From positions 13,756,743 through 13,820,742 of the forward strand of contig OY821772.1 in the NCBI GenBank assembly GCA_963682175.1: DNA of 64,000 nt. The letters run 5' to 3'. Shown piece by piece: positions 1 to 10,868 of this stretch. Below the pieces are notes generated by a model. That model saw nothing but the letters and a program-made list of their open reading frames with translations. It searched no databases and was not told where the DNA came from. Origin of the DNA: Triglochin maritima. Its lineage: Eukaryota > Streptophyta > Magnoliopsida > Alismatales > Juncaginaceae. Position numbers and translations under genes: made by a program. The stretch's first letter is position 1. Each line of letters begins with the position of its first letter.

Positions 1-2
1 GA

Positions 3-641
3 GATACGTTTATCAATAAAGCCCTTCTAGACCTTGGTGCAAGCGTTAACTTGCTCCCATTTTCTGTCTACGAGCAACTCAACCTTGGTCCACTGAAACC
101 CTCTAGGACAACCCTCCAATTCGCTGATTGTTCTGTTAAGAAACCGAGAGGTATAGTAGAGGACGTTTTGATTAAGGTTGGTGACTTCATTTATCCAGTG
201 GATTTTGTCGTACTTGATACTGAACCTGTTGTAAATCCTAATCGACAAATCCCTGTAATTTTAGGTAGACCCTTTTTAGCCACTTCGGAAGCATTAATAA
301 ACTGTCGAAATGGGCTCATGCAATTATCTTTCGGGAACTTAAAAGCAGAATTTAATATCTTCCACATTGATAATGAGCCAGAAATAATATGCAACCCAAG
401 TGATGTTGTGATGAGAGCACGTATTTATCAGAATTCTGAATCAAATAAATCATCACATAAGCAAAAAGGAAGTAAGAAAAAAGGGAGTGATTCATTTACT
501 CAACCACCATCACTCGAGCAAATAAGCGAACCAATTCAAGTGAGAAGAGTGGAATCTTTTCCTCAAGTCAACATGGGGAACAATTCAACTGGATACATGC
601 ACCAACATGGTGTCATTCAATCCAGTTCTGATTATGGTTGA
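3..641 (+). CDS. Partial retropepsin-like protease of Ty3 element 1
   Basis: The frame is open from the window edge at base 3; the first methionine inside the window (51) is not the true start. The aspartic protease active-site motif D-L-G-A-S is encoded near bases 39-53. The typical Athila/Tat protease core follows, including the segments VILGRPFLAT and LINCRNGLM. The enzyme would mature Gag in the virus-like particle. After the core (about residue 120) the reading becomes a Ser/Lys/Gln-rich tail and stops at 639-641, with no linker into reverse transcriptase. The homologous protease at 57520-57981 lies in a second element that also lacks RT. Upstream gag is outside the window. Confidence 0.85.
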   Translation, partial: DTFINKALLDLGASVNLLPFSVYEQLNLGPLKPSRTTLQFADCSVKKPRGIVEDVLIKVGDFIYPVDFVVLDTEPVVNPNRQIPVILGRPFLATSEALINCRNGLMQLSFGNLKAEFNIFHIDNEPEIICNPSDVVMRARIYQNSESNKSSHKQKGSKKKGSDSFTQPPSLEQISEPIQVRRVESFPQVNMGNNSTGYMHQHGVIQSSSDYG

Positions 642-734
642 CTTTGAGCAAACTCAACCCCTCTACCGCAAGCCGACGCAGGTAATAAGTGCATTTATTG
701 TATCTGTGCATACATTGAGGACAATGCATGATTT

Positions 735-750
735 AGGTGTGGGGGGTGTT
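735..750 (+). other. Internal polypurine-tract-like site, element 1
   Basis: AGGTGTGGGGGGTGTT lies about 1 kb upstream of the terminal tract, which has nearly the same core (AGGTGTGGGGGTATT). It follows the block TGAGGACAATGCATG. The same arrangement recurs at 19787-19830 and 58874-58912. It could be a second plus-strand priming site; this is inferred from sequence similarity only. Confidence 0.5.
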
Positions 751-1583
751 TATATATGTACATATTTATCTATTTGATTTTCTGTTCTGCGTTATTTTAA
801 AAAAAAATCAATATTCTATGACATAGCTTAAGATTGAACTGCCAAAACCCGTGTACAAATTGCATTAAGTTTTTGTTCCTTATTATATAGTTCTGCTTGT
901 AGAAATTATGACATAAATCTAAGTTCCAAAGAAATAACCCATGACCCTTGTAAGACATGTATGCACTTAAATTGGATGAATCAAATCTTTGAAGTGGTTG
1001 ATAAAAAGCAGAGGTTGAGGAAAATATACCGGGAAGTGTGGACTTCTAATAGCAATTAAGCCTTGAGGAAAATAAAAATAAAAATAAAGGAATAAAGTGA
1101 GGAAAGCATATTCTGCAAAATGATTACAAAAGCCCAAACCTTTGAGTCACTGGTCCGTAGGGGTATCTTGAAACCCGGTAACTTGAGTCTTCCAGCTCGG
1201 GATTATCGACCAAACTCGCTACACGAATGCAAAAAGGGTATAAGTGTCAAAGCAAATGTGTTGAATCACGGAAAAAGAAAAAAAATACTTTAAGATACTC
1301 AAGGCCCAAAGCTAAAAGAATGATCCATGCCATGGTTGATCCAAATGATACTTCACCACCAGAGGAGGCGTGCAAAATAATTCAAGTGATAAACATGTGT
1401 AGAAGGGTTAGTGGTGTGAATGTTGGAGGAATAAATACCAAGTCAAACTTTTTATAAGTTAGAATTGTATAATGAGCATGCAAGAATTCTAAGTGAGATG
1501 TATAAGGTTGAGGTATAAATATTAAGAGCTATTAATGGAATGTTGAATTAAGACTTTGTGGGTGTGTCAACTGAAAACCCTCA
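751..1583 (+). other. 3' non-coding region of element 1
   Basis: This AT-rich stretch has no credible coding frame; the 76-codon ORF at 1227-1457 has no recognisable content. Parts match the equivalent 3' regions of the other two Athila-like elements. Confidence 0.6.
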
Positions 1584-1650
1584 CGAGACAAAACTCGTCC
1601 TCTAAGGCAACTTGGAGGTTTAAAGGCTTGTTGCACATGCTAAGTGCAAC
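1584..1650 (+). ncRNA. Hairpin cluster upstream of the polypurine tract, element 1
   Basis: Three inverted repeats occur in succession. A 5-bp stem (ACGAG/CTCGT) is followed by an 8-bp stem at 1599-1606/1611-1618 closed by a GCAA tetraloop, then a 7-bp stem GTTGCAC/GTGCAAC at 1630-1636/1644-1650. The first two stems recur with compensatory changes at 21908-21943 and 60001-60032, and the third recurs at 60048-60068. This suggests a conserved RNA structure in the retrotransposon transcript. Packaging, dimerisation and 3'-end functions are all possible and untested. Confidence 0.6.
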
Positions 1651-1730
1651 CGTGATTCCTACGAAAGTGAGTTAGGATTTCCCTGTTTTCATTTTCTTAT
1701 ATTTTGCTTTGCTAGGGACTAGCAAAATCT

Positions 1731-1745
1731 AGGTGTGGGGGTATT
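1731..1745 (+). other. Terminal polypurine tract, element 1
   Basis: AGGTGTGGGGGTATT directly precedes the LTR start (TGATGC at 1746). This is the expected plus-strand priming position. Confidence 0.8.
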
Positions 1746-2891
1746 TGATGCATTGCATACATTGCATCATATGTTTTTCATTTAGATTACTTTTATATCA
1801 ATAAATGCTACTAAGGTATGTGTTTAGTCGTATTTACAGAATACAGGGACCTGGATGCAAATTACCCACATTCCGAGCATAAACGCGTGCAAAAGATTCA
1901 TTTCTATCATAAATACCGAGTTCAAGTTTATCGGGTTTCAAATAGAAATGCATCCAAGCATAAAAGCATTCAAGGAGCTAATTGCAAAAAGGTCAAGGAC
2001 TTAATTGCAAAATGCCAAGGACCTAATTGCAAAATAAAAGGACCAAGTTATTGTGTGGAGAAAGTCAAAAGAAAAATCAAATACAAATCTCCAACAATGG
2101 AAGGAATTAATCCGGAGCTCAAAAGAATGGAAACAAATCATCCAGACGTGCAAATAAAGATCAAATCATACCATAAACACACAGGAAAAATCCGGGTCGA
2201 TTCTGAGCCAAAAAGGTGGCGATTCCGCCGCACCAAATTAGATTCATGCTCTAAAAATTTTACCGGTTGCGTGTTGACGCGTGTACTTTCTTATTTCATG
2301 CTTAGGTCCCTTGTATCGGCTATAAATAGCCCCGAGAACGATGTTGTGAGGAGTTCTTCCTTTTGTTCCATAATTTAGCAATAAAATTCTGTTTCTTTTA
2401 TTTTATGTTTTTAATTTTCTTTTCTTAGTTTCTCTAGGACCCCTTCTCCCTCCCTCCATCTATGAGTTTCTAACTCTTTCCAAAGGGTGGGGGTGACGGA
2501 TTTAGGGTGATGAGAAGAGAAGATGTTATTATTTTAATTTTGTATTAGTATGTTTTGATTACTTGAGTTTATGTTAAATCATTTATCATGTAATGCTTTA
2601 TAACTAATATGATTTATTATAAGTTTCAGAATTCTCTAATCTAAACCCGATATCTAAACCTCCACCCAACGGAATTCACCATTTTTGTTCTTGTTTTAGT
2701 TTTATTTGTTCATGTTTCTTGCTTTAGATAATTAAAACCCAAAAATCTCAAAACCAACCAATTTAATTGTTCTCTCTCTCTCTAATCGAAAATCAAAAAA
2801 ATAACAATATCTCTCCCTCCTTGTGTTCGACCCGTATTTGCCACGTCTTCATTGACACCGTGCACTTGCGGTATAAATAAAATTCTCATCA
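1746..2891 (+). repeat. 3' LTR of element 1 (1146 bp)
   Basis: It starts TG after the polypurine tract and ends CA at 2891, where SIRE-type gag homology resumes. A TATA box (TATAAATAG) is at 2321-2329. A GC-rich dyad (GGTGGCGATTCCGCCG) lies about 100 bp upstream of it, where the related LTRs carry a palindrome. The 186-codon ORF at 1818-2378 is a by-product of LTR sequence. Confidence 0.8.
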
Positions 2892-3287
2892 CTTGGCCTT
2901 GCATTCAATGGTGGAATCTGGAAAACCAAGGAGGAGAATAGAAGATGAGGACATTGAGGTTCTTGCACAAGATTTCTTCAAATACCTCAAGAAAGACAAG
3001 GGAGAAATAAAAGAAAGAAGAGGTAAAAGAAGTGAGAAAAGAGAAAAGAAAACAGAGGAGGAGAGTCAAAATGAGAGAAAAGAAAAGGAGAAGAAAAATG
3101 AGAGAATGGAGAAGGGAGAAAAGGAGAGAAAAGGAGAGGAGCAAGAGAAAGGAAAAGAGGATGGAAACTCACAAGGCTACATAGGACGATTCGTCATCGT
3201 CATCATCCCTTTCAACCTCACCTTCATCAACAAAGGAATTTGTCCATATGTGTTACATGGTCACTCAAGATGAAGGAAGTGAGGTAT
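2892..3287 (+). pseudogene. SIRE-type copia gag fragment, left half
   Basis: An open frame from about 2893 encodes an acidic segment (RRRIEDEDIEVLAQDFFKYL). It aligns by eye with the region preceding the zinc knuckle in the intact SIRE-type Gag at 15939-17744. A Lys/Glu/Arg-rich run follows. In a shifted frame from about 3190, a Ser-rich stretch then HMCYMVTQDEGSEV matches the HMCFMAHNEDSDSS block of that Gag. The fragment is cut on both sides by Ty3 elements and resumes at 25006. The zinc knuckle is missing or replaced by the purine-rich tract. It is the oldest host sequence in this nest. Confidence 0.65.
3001..3170 (+). repeat. Near-continuous purine tract
   Basis: About 170 bp of the + strand are almost entirely A and G, reading as Lys/Glu/Arg repeats within the gag fragment. 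It may be an expanded charged region of Gag or a microsatellite-like expansion. Confidence 0.7.
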
Positions 3288-3687
3288 TGGTTGACATTAT
3301 ATCATGCATATATTCGAGTCTTATATCCTCTATTTTTAGCTAAGCAATGCTAGATAACGAGTTTTATGTTTAAGTTTCAGGAATAAAACAAGTGAGAAGA
3401 AGAGACACAGAAAGGACCTAAACACAAGAAAAAAGACTGAATTGTGAGACTTATGGACTGAAACAACCAACTCAGATACACCAAACATCAACAAATCAAT
3501 CCATCAAAGTGCCATTTGAACCAGGACCAGATTAGAGCAGTCCAGACTGCTATTTGGCTGTCCCAAACTGCCAATTGGCAGTCCATTTGGCTCCAACCCC
3601 AATTAGGTTTAGTCAGGTGTTAGATTAATGTGTTCTAGGTCCATATATGGTATACGTTTTAGTCCCATACCGAGGGATTGTCCCCGG
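3288..3687 (+). repeat. Truncated 5' LTR of element 2
   Basis: These 400 bp match the first part of the 3' LTR (22088-22200 joined to 23695-23980). They include a degenerate pair of palindromes, among them ACTGCCAATTGGCAGT near 3567. The LTR stops abruptly where copia sequence begins at 3688; the remaining LTR of about 1 kb is absent. Confidence 0.85.
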
Positions 3688-3734
3688 TGTTGGTCATCGA
3701 ATGTTGTAGCTCTACAAATAATTGACGACACGAG

Positions 3735-4797
3735 TGAAAGGTCAACGAGGGAAAGGAAGAAACCTGATATGTATTTGAGACTTCATTAGATCATGGTACT
3801 AGATACCGATGATCCCTCGACCTTTCAAGAAGCAATGGAAAGAGAGGACTCCAAACTTTGGTTTAAAGCCATGGAATCCGAAATAGAATCCATGTATGAT
3901 AATAAAGTGTGGAACTTGGTTGACCTTCCTCAAGGGAAAAATGTCATTCAAAATAAATGCGTTTTCAAGAGGAAGATGGACATAGATGAGAACTTGACAA
4001 CCTACAAAGCGATGCTTGTAGCAAAAGGTTTCAATCAAGTTCAAGGAATTGATTATGATGAAACTTTTTCACTGGTTGCCATGTTCAAGTCTATTCAGAT
4101 TATGCACGTTATTGCTGCATTTCATGATTATGGGATATGACAAATGGATGTCAAAACGGCTTTCCTTAATGGGAACTTGGAGGAGGATGTGTATATGGTA
4201 CAACCTCAAGATTTTGAAGATCCAAAGAATAACGAGAAGTATGCAAGATTCAAAGATCCATTTATGGATTGAAGCAAGCATCAAGGAGTTGGAACAAGCA
4301 CTTGGACGAAGAAGTCAAAAAGATTCACTTCGTCCAAAGTAAGGAAGAGTCTTGTATATACAAGAAGGCTAGTGGGGCCACATAATGTTCTTGATCTTAT
4401 ATGTCGATGACATACTCCTCGTGGGAAATCATATACCTTTGCTTGAGCAAACGAGAAATTCGTTGAAATATGCATTTTCAATTAAAGATATGGGTGAGGC
4501 CCAATATATCTTGAGAATCAAGATATATAAAGATAGATCACGTAGACTCATTGGCCTAAGTCAACGTACATACATTAACAAGGTCTTGGAAAGTTCAGCA
4601 TGAACAACTCCAAAAAGAGCAATGTGCCAATGAGTATGGTTGTCCAACTGAAGAAGTCCCAACGTGTTGAATCACGTAAAGACTTGGAGTACAAACAAGC
4701 AGTTCTAAAAGATTTACTTTTATATGTCAATTATTATGAATTGGACGTGCAAACATTTTGTTCCTTGATTATGATATTCATCTTTTGGAAGTGTTAA
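3735..4797 (+). pseudogene. Copia reverse transcriptase fragment
   Basis: The reading from 3793 matches the N-terminal half of a copia RT: the DDPSTFQEAM block, KWVFK-like KCVFKRKMD, LVAKGF and GIDYDETFS. A stop follows at about 4138, then [11 protein letters not shown] in the same frame. Frameshifts occur near 4240 and 4375, and the catalytic YVDD at about 4400-4411 is kept. The later part (DMGEAQYIL, GLSQRTYI) ends in a stop near 4600. No integrase or RNase H is recognised. The copy at 62640-63500 aligns closely throughout. Confidence 0.85.
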
Positions 4798-4916
4798 GGA
4801 AGAGGTGTTTGGTCATTAACCGTAGAGCTCTAAAAGATAATGGTTTACATAAATCAAAAGTTATTCACAATCATGGTAATTGACATGGAACATTAATTAC
4901 CGAGATAAGATTGTGG

Positions 4917-6837
4917 TGTTGGTCATCGATTGTTGTAGCTCTATAAATAATTGACGACGCGAGTATATAAAAGATGAAAGATATACTTTATATATTGAAT
5001 ATATCTAACAAGTAAAACATTATGAAATTGTGTTTCATGTAATTAATGTTTTATTGTGTCTTGGATCCTAAGATATAAGACTTATAACTTTTCACTCAAG
5101 AAGTGCTTGATTTGATTATTGTCAAAAACTATCAATGAGTATAGTGATAAAGACAATAGTTGGTTGAACATGACTTGTGCTGGAAAAGATAGCTAGTCAA
5201 ACAATTTTCATTGCCCCTCTTAATTGAGTGATGATATTAGTGGGCCCATTGATAAAGCAAAATTATAAAATGCACAATGTAACTTGAGCTGAGCTACATA
5301 GTTATAATTAGCTTAAAGAGATCAAGAAATGAATATAATACGAAGGTGACACATTTCTACTTTGTATATATTTTTAATATCATTAGGCAATAAACGGACA
5401 CAAGTGATGCACTTACATCACTAAATAGATCGTGTTTAGTTCGAGTGGAACAAAGACATTTATGCTAATTGGGTAACTATAATGTGTAGCTAGATACTGC
5501 TTATAGTTTGAGATATTAAGTGTTTAATATCGCTGCCAATTTGGCTTAGATCCTCCAATAGGTCACACCACAAAACTGGGAAACAAGAAACTTGATTTTG
5601 AGTTCATAAGATGTGTCAGGTTTCATGTGAAAAGGGACACATGTGATGATCAATAAAATCAATATGTCATGAGAATTGACATAATAAGAATCATGGATAA
5701 CTTCATATGAGGTGTAATAATTTAATATTACATAGGATAATATTACATAAGATATGAATTTGCAAAAAGAACCCCAAAAGATCAAATTTTGTTGGAAATG
5801 AATCTAAAATTGGACAAAGGCAAAATCAGGGTCAACACGAGGGTTCGATCGACCGAGGTGTCTTCGGAACGGTCAACCGAACGGGGAACGGATAACGCAT
5901 TTGGTTGATCGAAATTGTCTGGAGTGCCCGGACAATTGGGTTTGGTCAACCGAGCATGAATGGTCAACCGAGAGAAAATATCTAGGAGCTATCTTCGGTA
6001 TATCGAATGTGACACAGTCGTACGAAGAAGATTCGTTAGGAGAAATTTTGGTTAGTCAACGGTCTATCGGAGCAAGACGCAGATCGTCCAAATTTTTCCA
6101 GGGAATTATTCTCATGTATATTCGGTCGACCATCTAGCTCACGGTCATCCGAACATGTGTTAAAACCGAATGGTTCGGTTGACCGAGAAGAATTCTTGGT
6201 CAACCGAACAACACGATTTTTGCCTGAATTATTAAGAGAATAATTAGATCATGGGTTGGATTAATTCCAGATTTGATCAAATGATTTTTTAGGATGCTTA
6301 TGTGGCAATTTGAGATTAATTTTAGGAGAGAAAAAACAAGAGTTCATCACTAAAGAATAGTTCTTGATATGGATGTTTTGGGAGCCTATAAAAGGACCCC
6401 TTATCCTACTTGTTTAGTTACATGCATAATTCTCTCTCCCTTTAATCTCTCCCTTAATAACCACGAAAATATCTTAATAGTTTTAAGTTTTTGGAGATAG
6501 AAATCTCAGAAGCTTAAAAAGGGGTTATTAGCAAGATTCTAAGCTTAATTAGAGATTGATTGGCTAGATCATTTCTCTCTAATCTTGTTTAGAGTTTGGT
6601 GAACACTTAGAGGTGAATTAGACGAGCAACGGAGCACCATATCTTCTAAAAGGTTTTAGAGAACATTTGGGTATGATCCTCTCTCTATTTTGTTTATTTT
6701 AATATATGTAGCTATGCATGATATTAGAATAAACATATACATGTACATAAAATAAATGCAAATATGAAATCGATCATGTATGTTTGTAAAAAAATAAATT
6801 TAAAATATACACATACATAGGGACACGAAATCCTACA
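4917..6837 (+). repeat. 3' LTR of the deleted copia element (1921 bp)
   Basis: It begins TGTTGGTCATCG and ends CGAAATCCTACA, matching the LTR at 48049-49992 along its length. A TATA box (TATAAAAGG) is at 6387-6395. A cluster of decayed GGTCGACCG-like palindromes occupies 5840-6215, about 175 bp upstream; many have become GGTCAACCG, as expected from CpG deamination. Confidence 0.88.
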
Positions 6838-9005
6838 GAGGCTACCCTTAAAAAAGTGCTCTTTGAAAACAAAGAGGTTATCGGGTGGTCCTTGAAGGAC
6901 ATCAAGGGAATTAACCTTAGTATTGTCCAACATCGGATCCACATGGAAGAGAATTCTAGGCTCGTCGGGACCTACAACGAAGATTGAATCTTGTGCCAAA
7001 AGAAGTCGTCTAAAAGGAGGTTCTTAAGTGTTTGGATCATAGTATAATCTATCTTATCTCTGATAGTTCGTGGGTGAGTCCTGTCCATATGGTTCCCAAG
7101 AAGTTAGGCGTGATGGTTGTTGTGAAGGAGCATAATGAGCTTATACCAACATGCCGACAAACTGACTGGCGAGTTTGCATTGATTATCGCAAGCTCAATG
7201 CGGCAATGCGGAAAGATTATTTCTTGTTGTCATTCATTGATCAGATGTTGGAAAGGTTGGCCGGACATGGGTATTATTGTTTTCTTGATGGATAATCCAG
7301 TTATAACCAAATTCTCATTGCCCATGACGATCAAGAGAAAACCACATTTACATGTCCCTTTGACACGTTTGCCTACCGTCGCATGCCCTTTGTGTTATGT
7401 AATTGGCTGACAACGTTTCAAAGGTGTATGATCAACATCTTCTCTGATATAGTAGAGCATTTCCTTGAGATTTTTATGTACGACTTTTCCATATTTGGCG
7501 TTTCCTTCGATGAGTGCATTCATCACTTGAGCATTATCCTCAAGCGATGTCATGAGAAGAACCTCGCTCTCAATTGGGAGAAATGTCACTTCATGGTGAA
7601 GTGAGGTATTGTACTTGGACATGTGGTCTCAAGTAGGGGGATTGAGGTCGATCCAGCCAAAGTGAGTCTTATTGCTACTCTCTCACCGCAACGTAATGTG
7701 AAGGATACCCGTGCCTTCTTTGGACATGCTCGATTCTATCGGCAGTTCATTCGGGATTTTAGCAAAATTGCTAGACCTCTCACTGCCTTGTTGGTTAAGG
7801 ATGCCATTTTTGAGTTCACACCAGGTTGCCCCCATGCTTTTTTGACCTTGAAGAAAAAGTTGACTTCAACTCTCATAATTAAGGCACCAGTGTGGACTGA
7901 ACTCTTCAAGTTGATGTGTGATGCATCTGACTTTGTTGTGGGAGAAGTGTTTGGGCAACGAGTGCACAAATTGCCTCATGTGATCTAATATGCTAGTAGA
8001 ACACTCAATGATGCCCAATTGAACTACACTAAGACCGAGAAAGAATTCTTAGCGATCATATTTGCTTTCGAGAAATTCCGGTCGTACTTGATTGGCTCCC
8101 ACGTGATTATCTATTCTGATAACACAACCATCAAACACCTCGTGGTGAAGAAATATGCAAAATCTTGACTCTTGAGATGGATCTTGTTGTTACAAGAATT
8201 TGATCTCGAGATTCGGAACAAAAAAGGTGTGAAAATGTTGTAGCGGACCACTTGTCTCGTCTTGAGACAACCAACCCATATAACCAAATTATTGATCACA
8301 AATTTCCTGACAAGCAATTGTTCACGATCGAAGATAACCTTTGGTTTGCCGACATCGTGAACTACCTCGTGACCGAGCAACTTCTTGTGGGTTGGTCAAA
8401 ATCTGACCAAACCAAATTTAGATCTTATGTCAGATTCTTTCACTAGGACGACCCCTACCTATTCAAATACTGCTCTGACCAAATTTTCAGGCGGTGCATC
8501 CCAGATAACGAGTTCCAAAGTGTGCTCCATTTCTGTCACTCTAAGGCATGTGGAGGACACTTTGGAGCAAAGAAACTACCACTAAGGTGCTCCAATCTAG
8601 ATTCTACTGACCTTCTCTTTTCAAAGATGCTTACGAATTTTGTAAGCAATGTGATAGGTGTCAGCGCCTTGGCAGGATTAGTCGACGTGATATGATGCCT
8701 TTGCAAAATGTCATTGTCGTCGACATCTTTGATGTGTGGGGGCATCGAGTTTATGGGTCCTTTCCCGAATTCGTTTGGGAATGTTTATATTCTAGTGGTC
8801 GTTGACTATGTGTCTATGTGGGTAGAGGTTATCCCCACAAAGGCCAATGACAACAAGGTGGTCACCAAATTCTTAAAGGATATTTTTACGCGATTTGGTA
8901 CTCCTCGTACCATAATCAGTGATAGGGGTACTCACTTCTGCAATCGCTCCTTTGAAGCACTTATGAGGAAGTATTCGATCAGCCACAAACTTGCGACCTC
9001 ATATC
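6838..9005 (+). pseudogene. Ty3 element 2 pol: RT, RNase H and integrase N-terminal part
   Basis: In order, the reading gives the Athila/Tat RT entry (VIGWSLKDIKGI), the RT core (SSWVSPVHMVPKK, WRVCIDYRKLN, then MPFVLCNW), RNase H (FFGHARFYRQFIRDFS, YASRTLN near 7990), an integrase zinc-finger region near 8480-8660 (CRQCDRC-like CKQCDRCQRLGR) and the integrase core from about 8725 (ISDRGTHFCN). The RT metal-binding pair is damaged: the usual DD reads YD in FMYDFSIFG (about 7477). Stops occur at about 6985, 7293, 7603, 7986, 8166 and 8444, with several frame changes. The core is cut at 9005 by the SIRE-type insertion and resumes at 19298. Confidence 0.85.
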
Positions 9006-10531
9006 TGTAGGATCTAATTGCCCTAAATATTAGTCTTAAGGGGGGGTTTATAGACTAATTACTCACTACTAACTATTTATGCAATAACAAGATCACCAAT
9101 GAAAACAGTGAGATAGAAAGGCAAACCAAACACCGGATGTATAGAGGTTTGGATCCAACACCGGATCCTAGTCCTCTCTTACGAATTGCTCTTTCTTGAG
9201 CAACTTCGCGATCTTCACTAATTTGATCTTCTTTCCGGGCAAAGATCGAGCCTTTACAATTCAAGCTTGCGAACACCCTCGCCAAGCTTGGACCTCCTTC
9301 TCACAACCCGAGAAGAGCTTCACTCCGGAAGCTTGTACAACTCCTTTGTAGTAGACTTTGTGTAACCTACTCTTGAGCACTTGAAATTGATGATGAATGC
9401 AATTGAATGATTGATCAAGAGAGTGGTTGAGAGCAATAAGTAGAGTAAGAGCACTTGGAAAGTTTTAGCACAATGGGAGCTTAGAGAATGGATTGGTAAC
9501 CATGTAAAGATGATCTAAGCTCTATATATAAGCCTCTTAAGTTTTCTAGCCGTTTGAGAAAAGATTTGATTGGGTTTTGTGCAAGATACACAAACCAGAG
9601 ATTCAGGAAGCAATTCTGTCAAAGTTCGGTCGACCGGTAAGAATGAAACGGTCGACCGGTTACGTGAATAGTGGTCAAACGGTTAGACAAACTAGGACCG
9701 GTCGAACTAACTGGGAGGGAACTTAAGTGTACCGGTCGGACGAAACAAGGAAACGGTCGACCGATGTGAAGGTTCGGTAGAGACAAAGAGTGACCGGTCG
9801 AACCAAGGTGGTATCGACCGATAGCAGGAAGAATGCTACGAACGATAAATGGTCAAACGGTCGACCGGTTAATAAGATTTGTTCGACCGGTTAAGCTATG
9901 TATTTCGGGGTATGGTGAAAGTATGTGTATACGACCGTTGTATAATACGACAAGTATAACGGTCACAAAAGAAGACAAAAATAGAAATCAATCGGTCGAA
10001 CAGAAATGGACATTCGGTCGACCGGTTGCACTAAGGCACGTGTCTTCCAGCACGCATGAACAGTTGATCGGTCGACCAAAAAAACCTTAAGTTTCTCTAA
10101 TGAACCGGTCGAACCAGTACAATGTTCGGTCGACCGAAAAGGTTCAGAAAACAGTTTTTGGGTAGATCGGTCGAACCAAATGGTCGACCGGTCGACCGGT
10201 TGAGTGCAGAAATCCTGGATAAGGTTTGATTGATTTCTAAAGAAGTTTTGTATAGAATTTGAAGGTTTAGATCTACTTCTATGGAATCCTAAAGAGTCAA
10301 GATATGCACTGCATCAAGATTTAAGTGCTCAAGTTACATTTAAATCCTAATGACAATAATGTAAACCTATCTACTCTTCAACTCATTTCTTGTTTAACTT
10401 GACACCTGAAATGTTAGTATAAAGCGATATATGTGTAATGTGCAAGAGTGATATGAACGAATTACATGTGTTTAAGTTAAATGTTGATTAATCATCAAAA
10501 CGGATAAGCAATCATTAGCCAAAAGCCAACA
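9006..10531 (-). repeat. 3' LTR of the SIRE-type element
   Basis: On the minus strand it starts TGTTGGCTTTTGG (10531) and ends GATCCTACA (9006). U3 holds about seven perfect CGGTCGACCG palindromes plus many one-base variants between 9620 and 10205. The TATA box lies at 9523-9530, about 95 bp downstream of the cluster in LTR sense. ORFs read inside the LTR (for example 9833-10090) are by-products. Confidence 0.95.
9523..9530 (-). promoter_or_regulatory. LTR TATA box
   Basis: TATATATA sits in the minus-strand LTR about 1 kb from its start. The same box in the 5' LTR copy (18284-18291) would drive the genomic transcript. Confidence 0.6.
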
Positions 10532-10550
10532 ATCTCCCCCTTTTTGATGA
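10532..10550 (-). other. Polypurine tract of the SIRE-type element
   Basis: On the minus strand AAAAAGGGGGAGAT abuts the 3' LTR start. This is the usual copia plus-strand primer. Confidence 0.9.
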
Positions 10551-10868
10551 TGACAACTTATCAAATTAAATACATGTTATTTCAATGAATTTTACTCAAT
10601 GCTCCCCCTATCTTATAGCTCCCCCTAGCTATATGGCATTTGTAAACCTAATAGACATGTATGAGTAGTATTACTCTCCCCCTTTGGCATAATCAAAAAG
10701 CTGAAAAAAATGTCCAACAACGAAACCACATTCATTTGCCAAAACAACCAATAAAGGAGAAACAAAACATGCATTAAGTCAAGCAAGGTTCAAAATACAT
10801 CAATAGCAAACGAAACACCACACAACTAAAGCGAAAATCAAAGATACAAGACTCAATGTCCAACCAAC

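Larger units (their letters stand above)
1..2891 (+). mobile_element. Athila/Tat-like Ty3 element 1, 3' part (gag-protease only)
   Basis: This is the right end of a Ty3-type LTR retrotransposon that begins outside the window. In order it shows the end of a gag-protease ORF (to 641), a non-coding region with an internal purine tract (735-750), a hairpin cluster (1584-1650), a terminal polypurine tract (1731-1745) and a 3' LTR (1746-2891). No reverse transcriptase, RNase H or integrase reading lies between protease and LTR, although autonomous relatives carry these there. It is inserted in the SIRE-type gag that resumes at 2892. The left target duplication is off-window, so the boundary rests on the LTR ending in CA and on the resumed gag homology. 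Confidence 0.8.
3688..6837 (+). mobile_element. Internally deleted Ty1/copia element
   Basis: The first ~47 bp of a copia LTR (from TGTTGGTCATCG) are fused directly to the end of the integrase-RT linker at about 3735, deleting most of the 5' LTR, gag, protease and integrase. RT remains follow to about 4797, then a full 3' LTR (4917-6837). The family is the same as the copia at 48049-64000, where the unfused sequences can be seen. The flanks do not share a target duplication (CCCGG on the left, GAGGC on the right), and they belong to different parts of Ty3 element 2 (LTR and RT). A deletion or inter-element recombination is therefore likely. Confidence 0.8.

Noticed and set aside
1818..2378. 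186-codon ORF on the + strand
   Set aside because: It lies wholly within the 3' LTR of element 1, with no domain or codon pattern of a gene.
3688..6837. Complete copia insertion with its own target duplication
   Set aside because: The flanks CCCGG and GAGGC differ and match different parts of the host element, so a rearrangement is more likely.
9833..10090. 85-codon ORF, repeated at 18594-18851
   Set aside because: It is inside both SIRE-type LTR copies and built from the palindrome array. Its identity only reflects identical LTRs.
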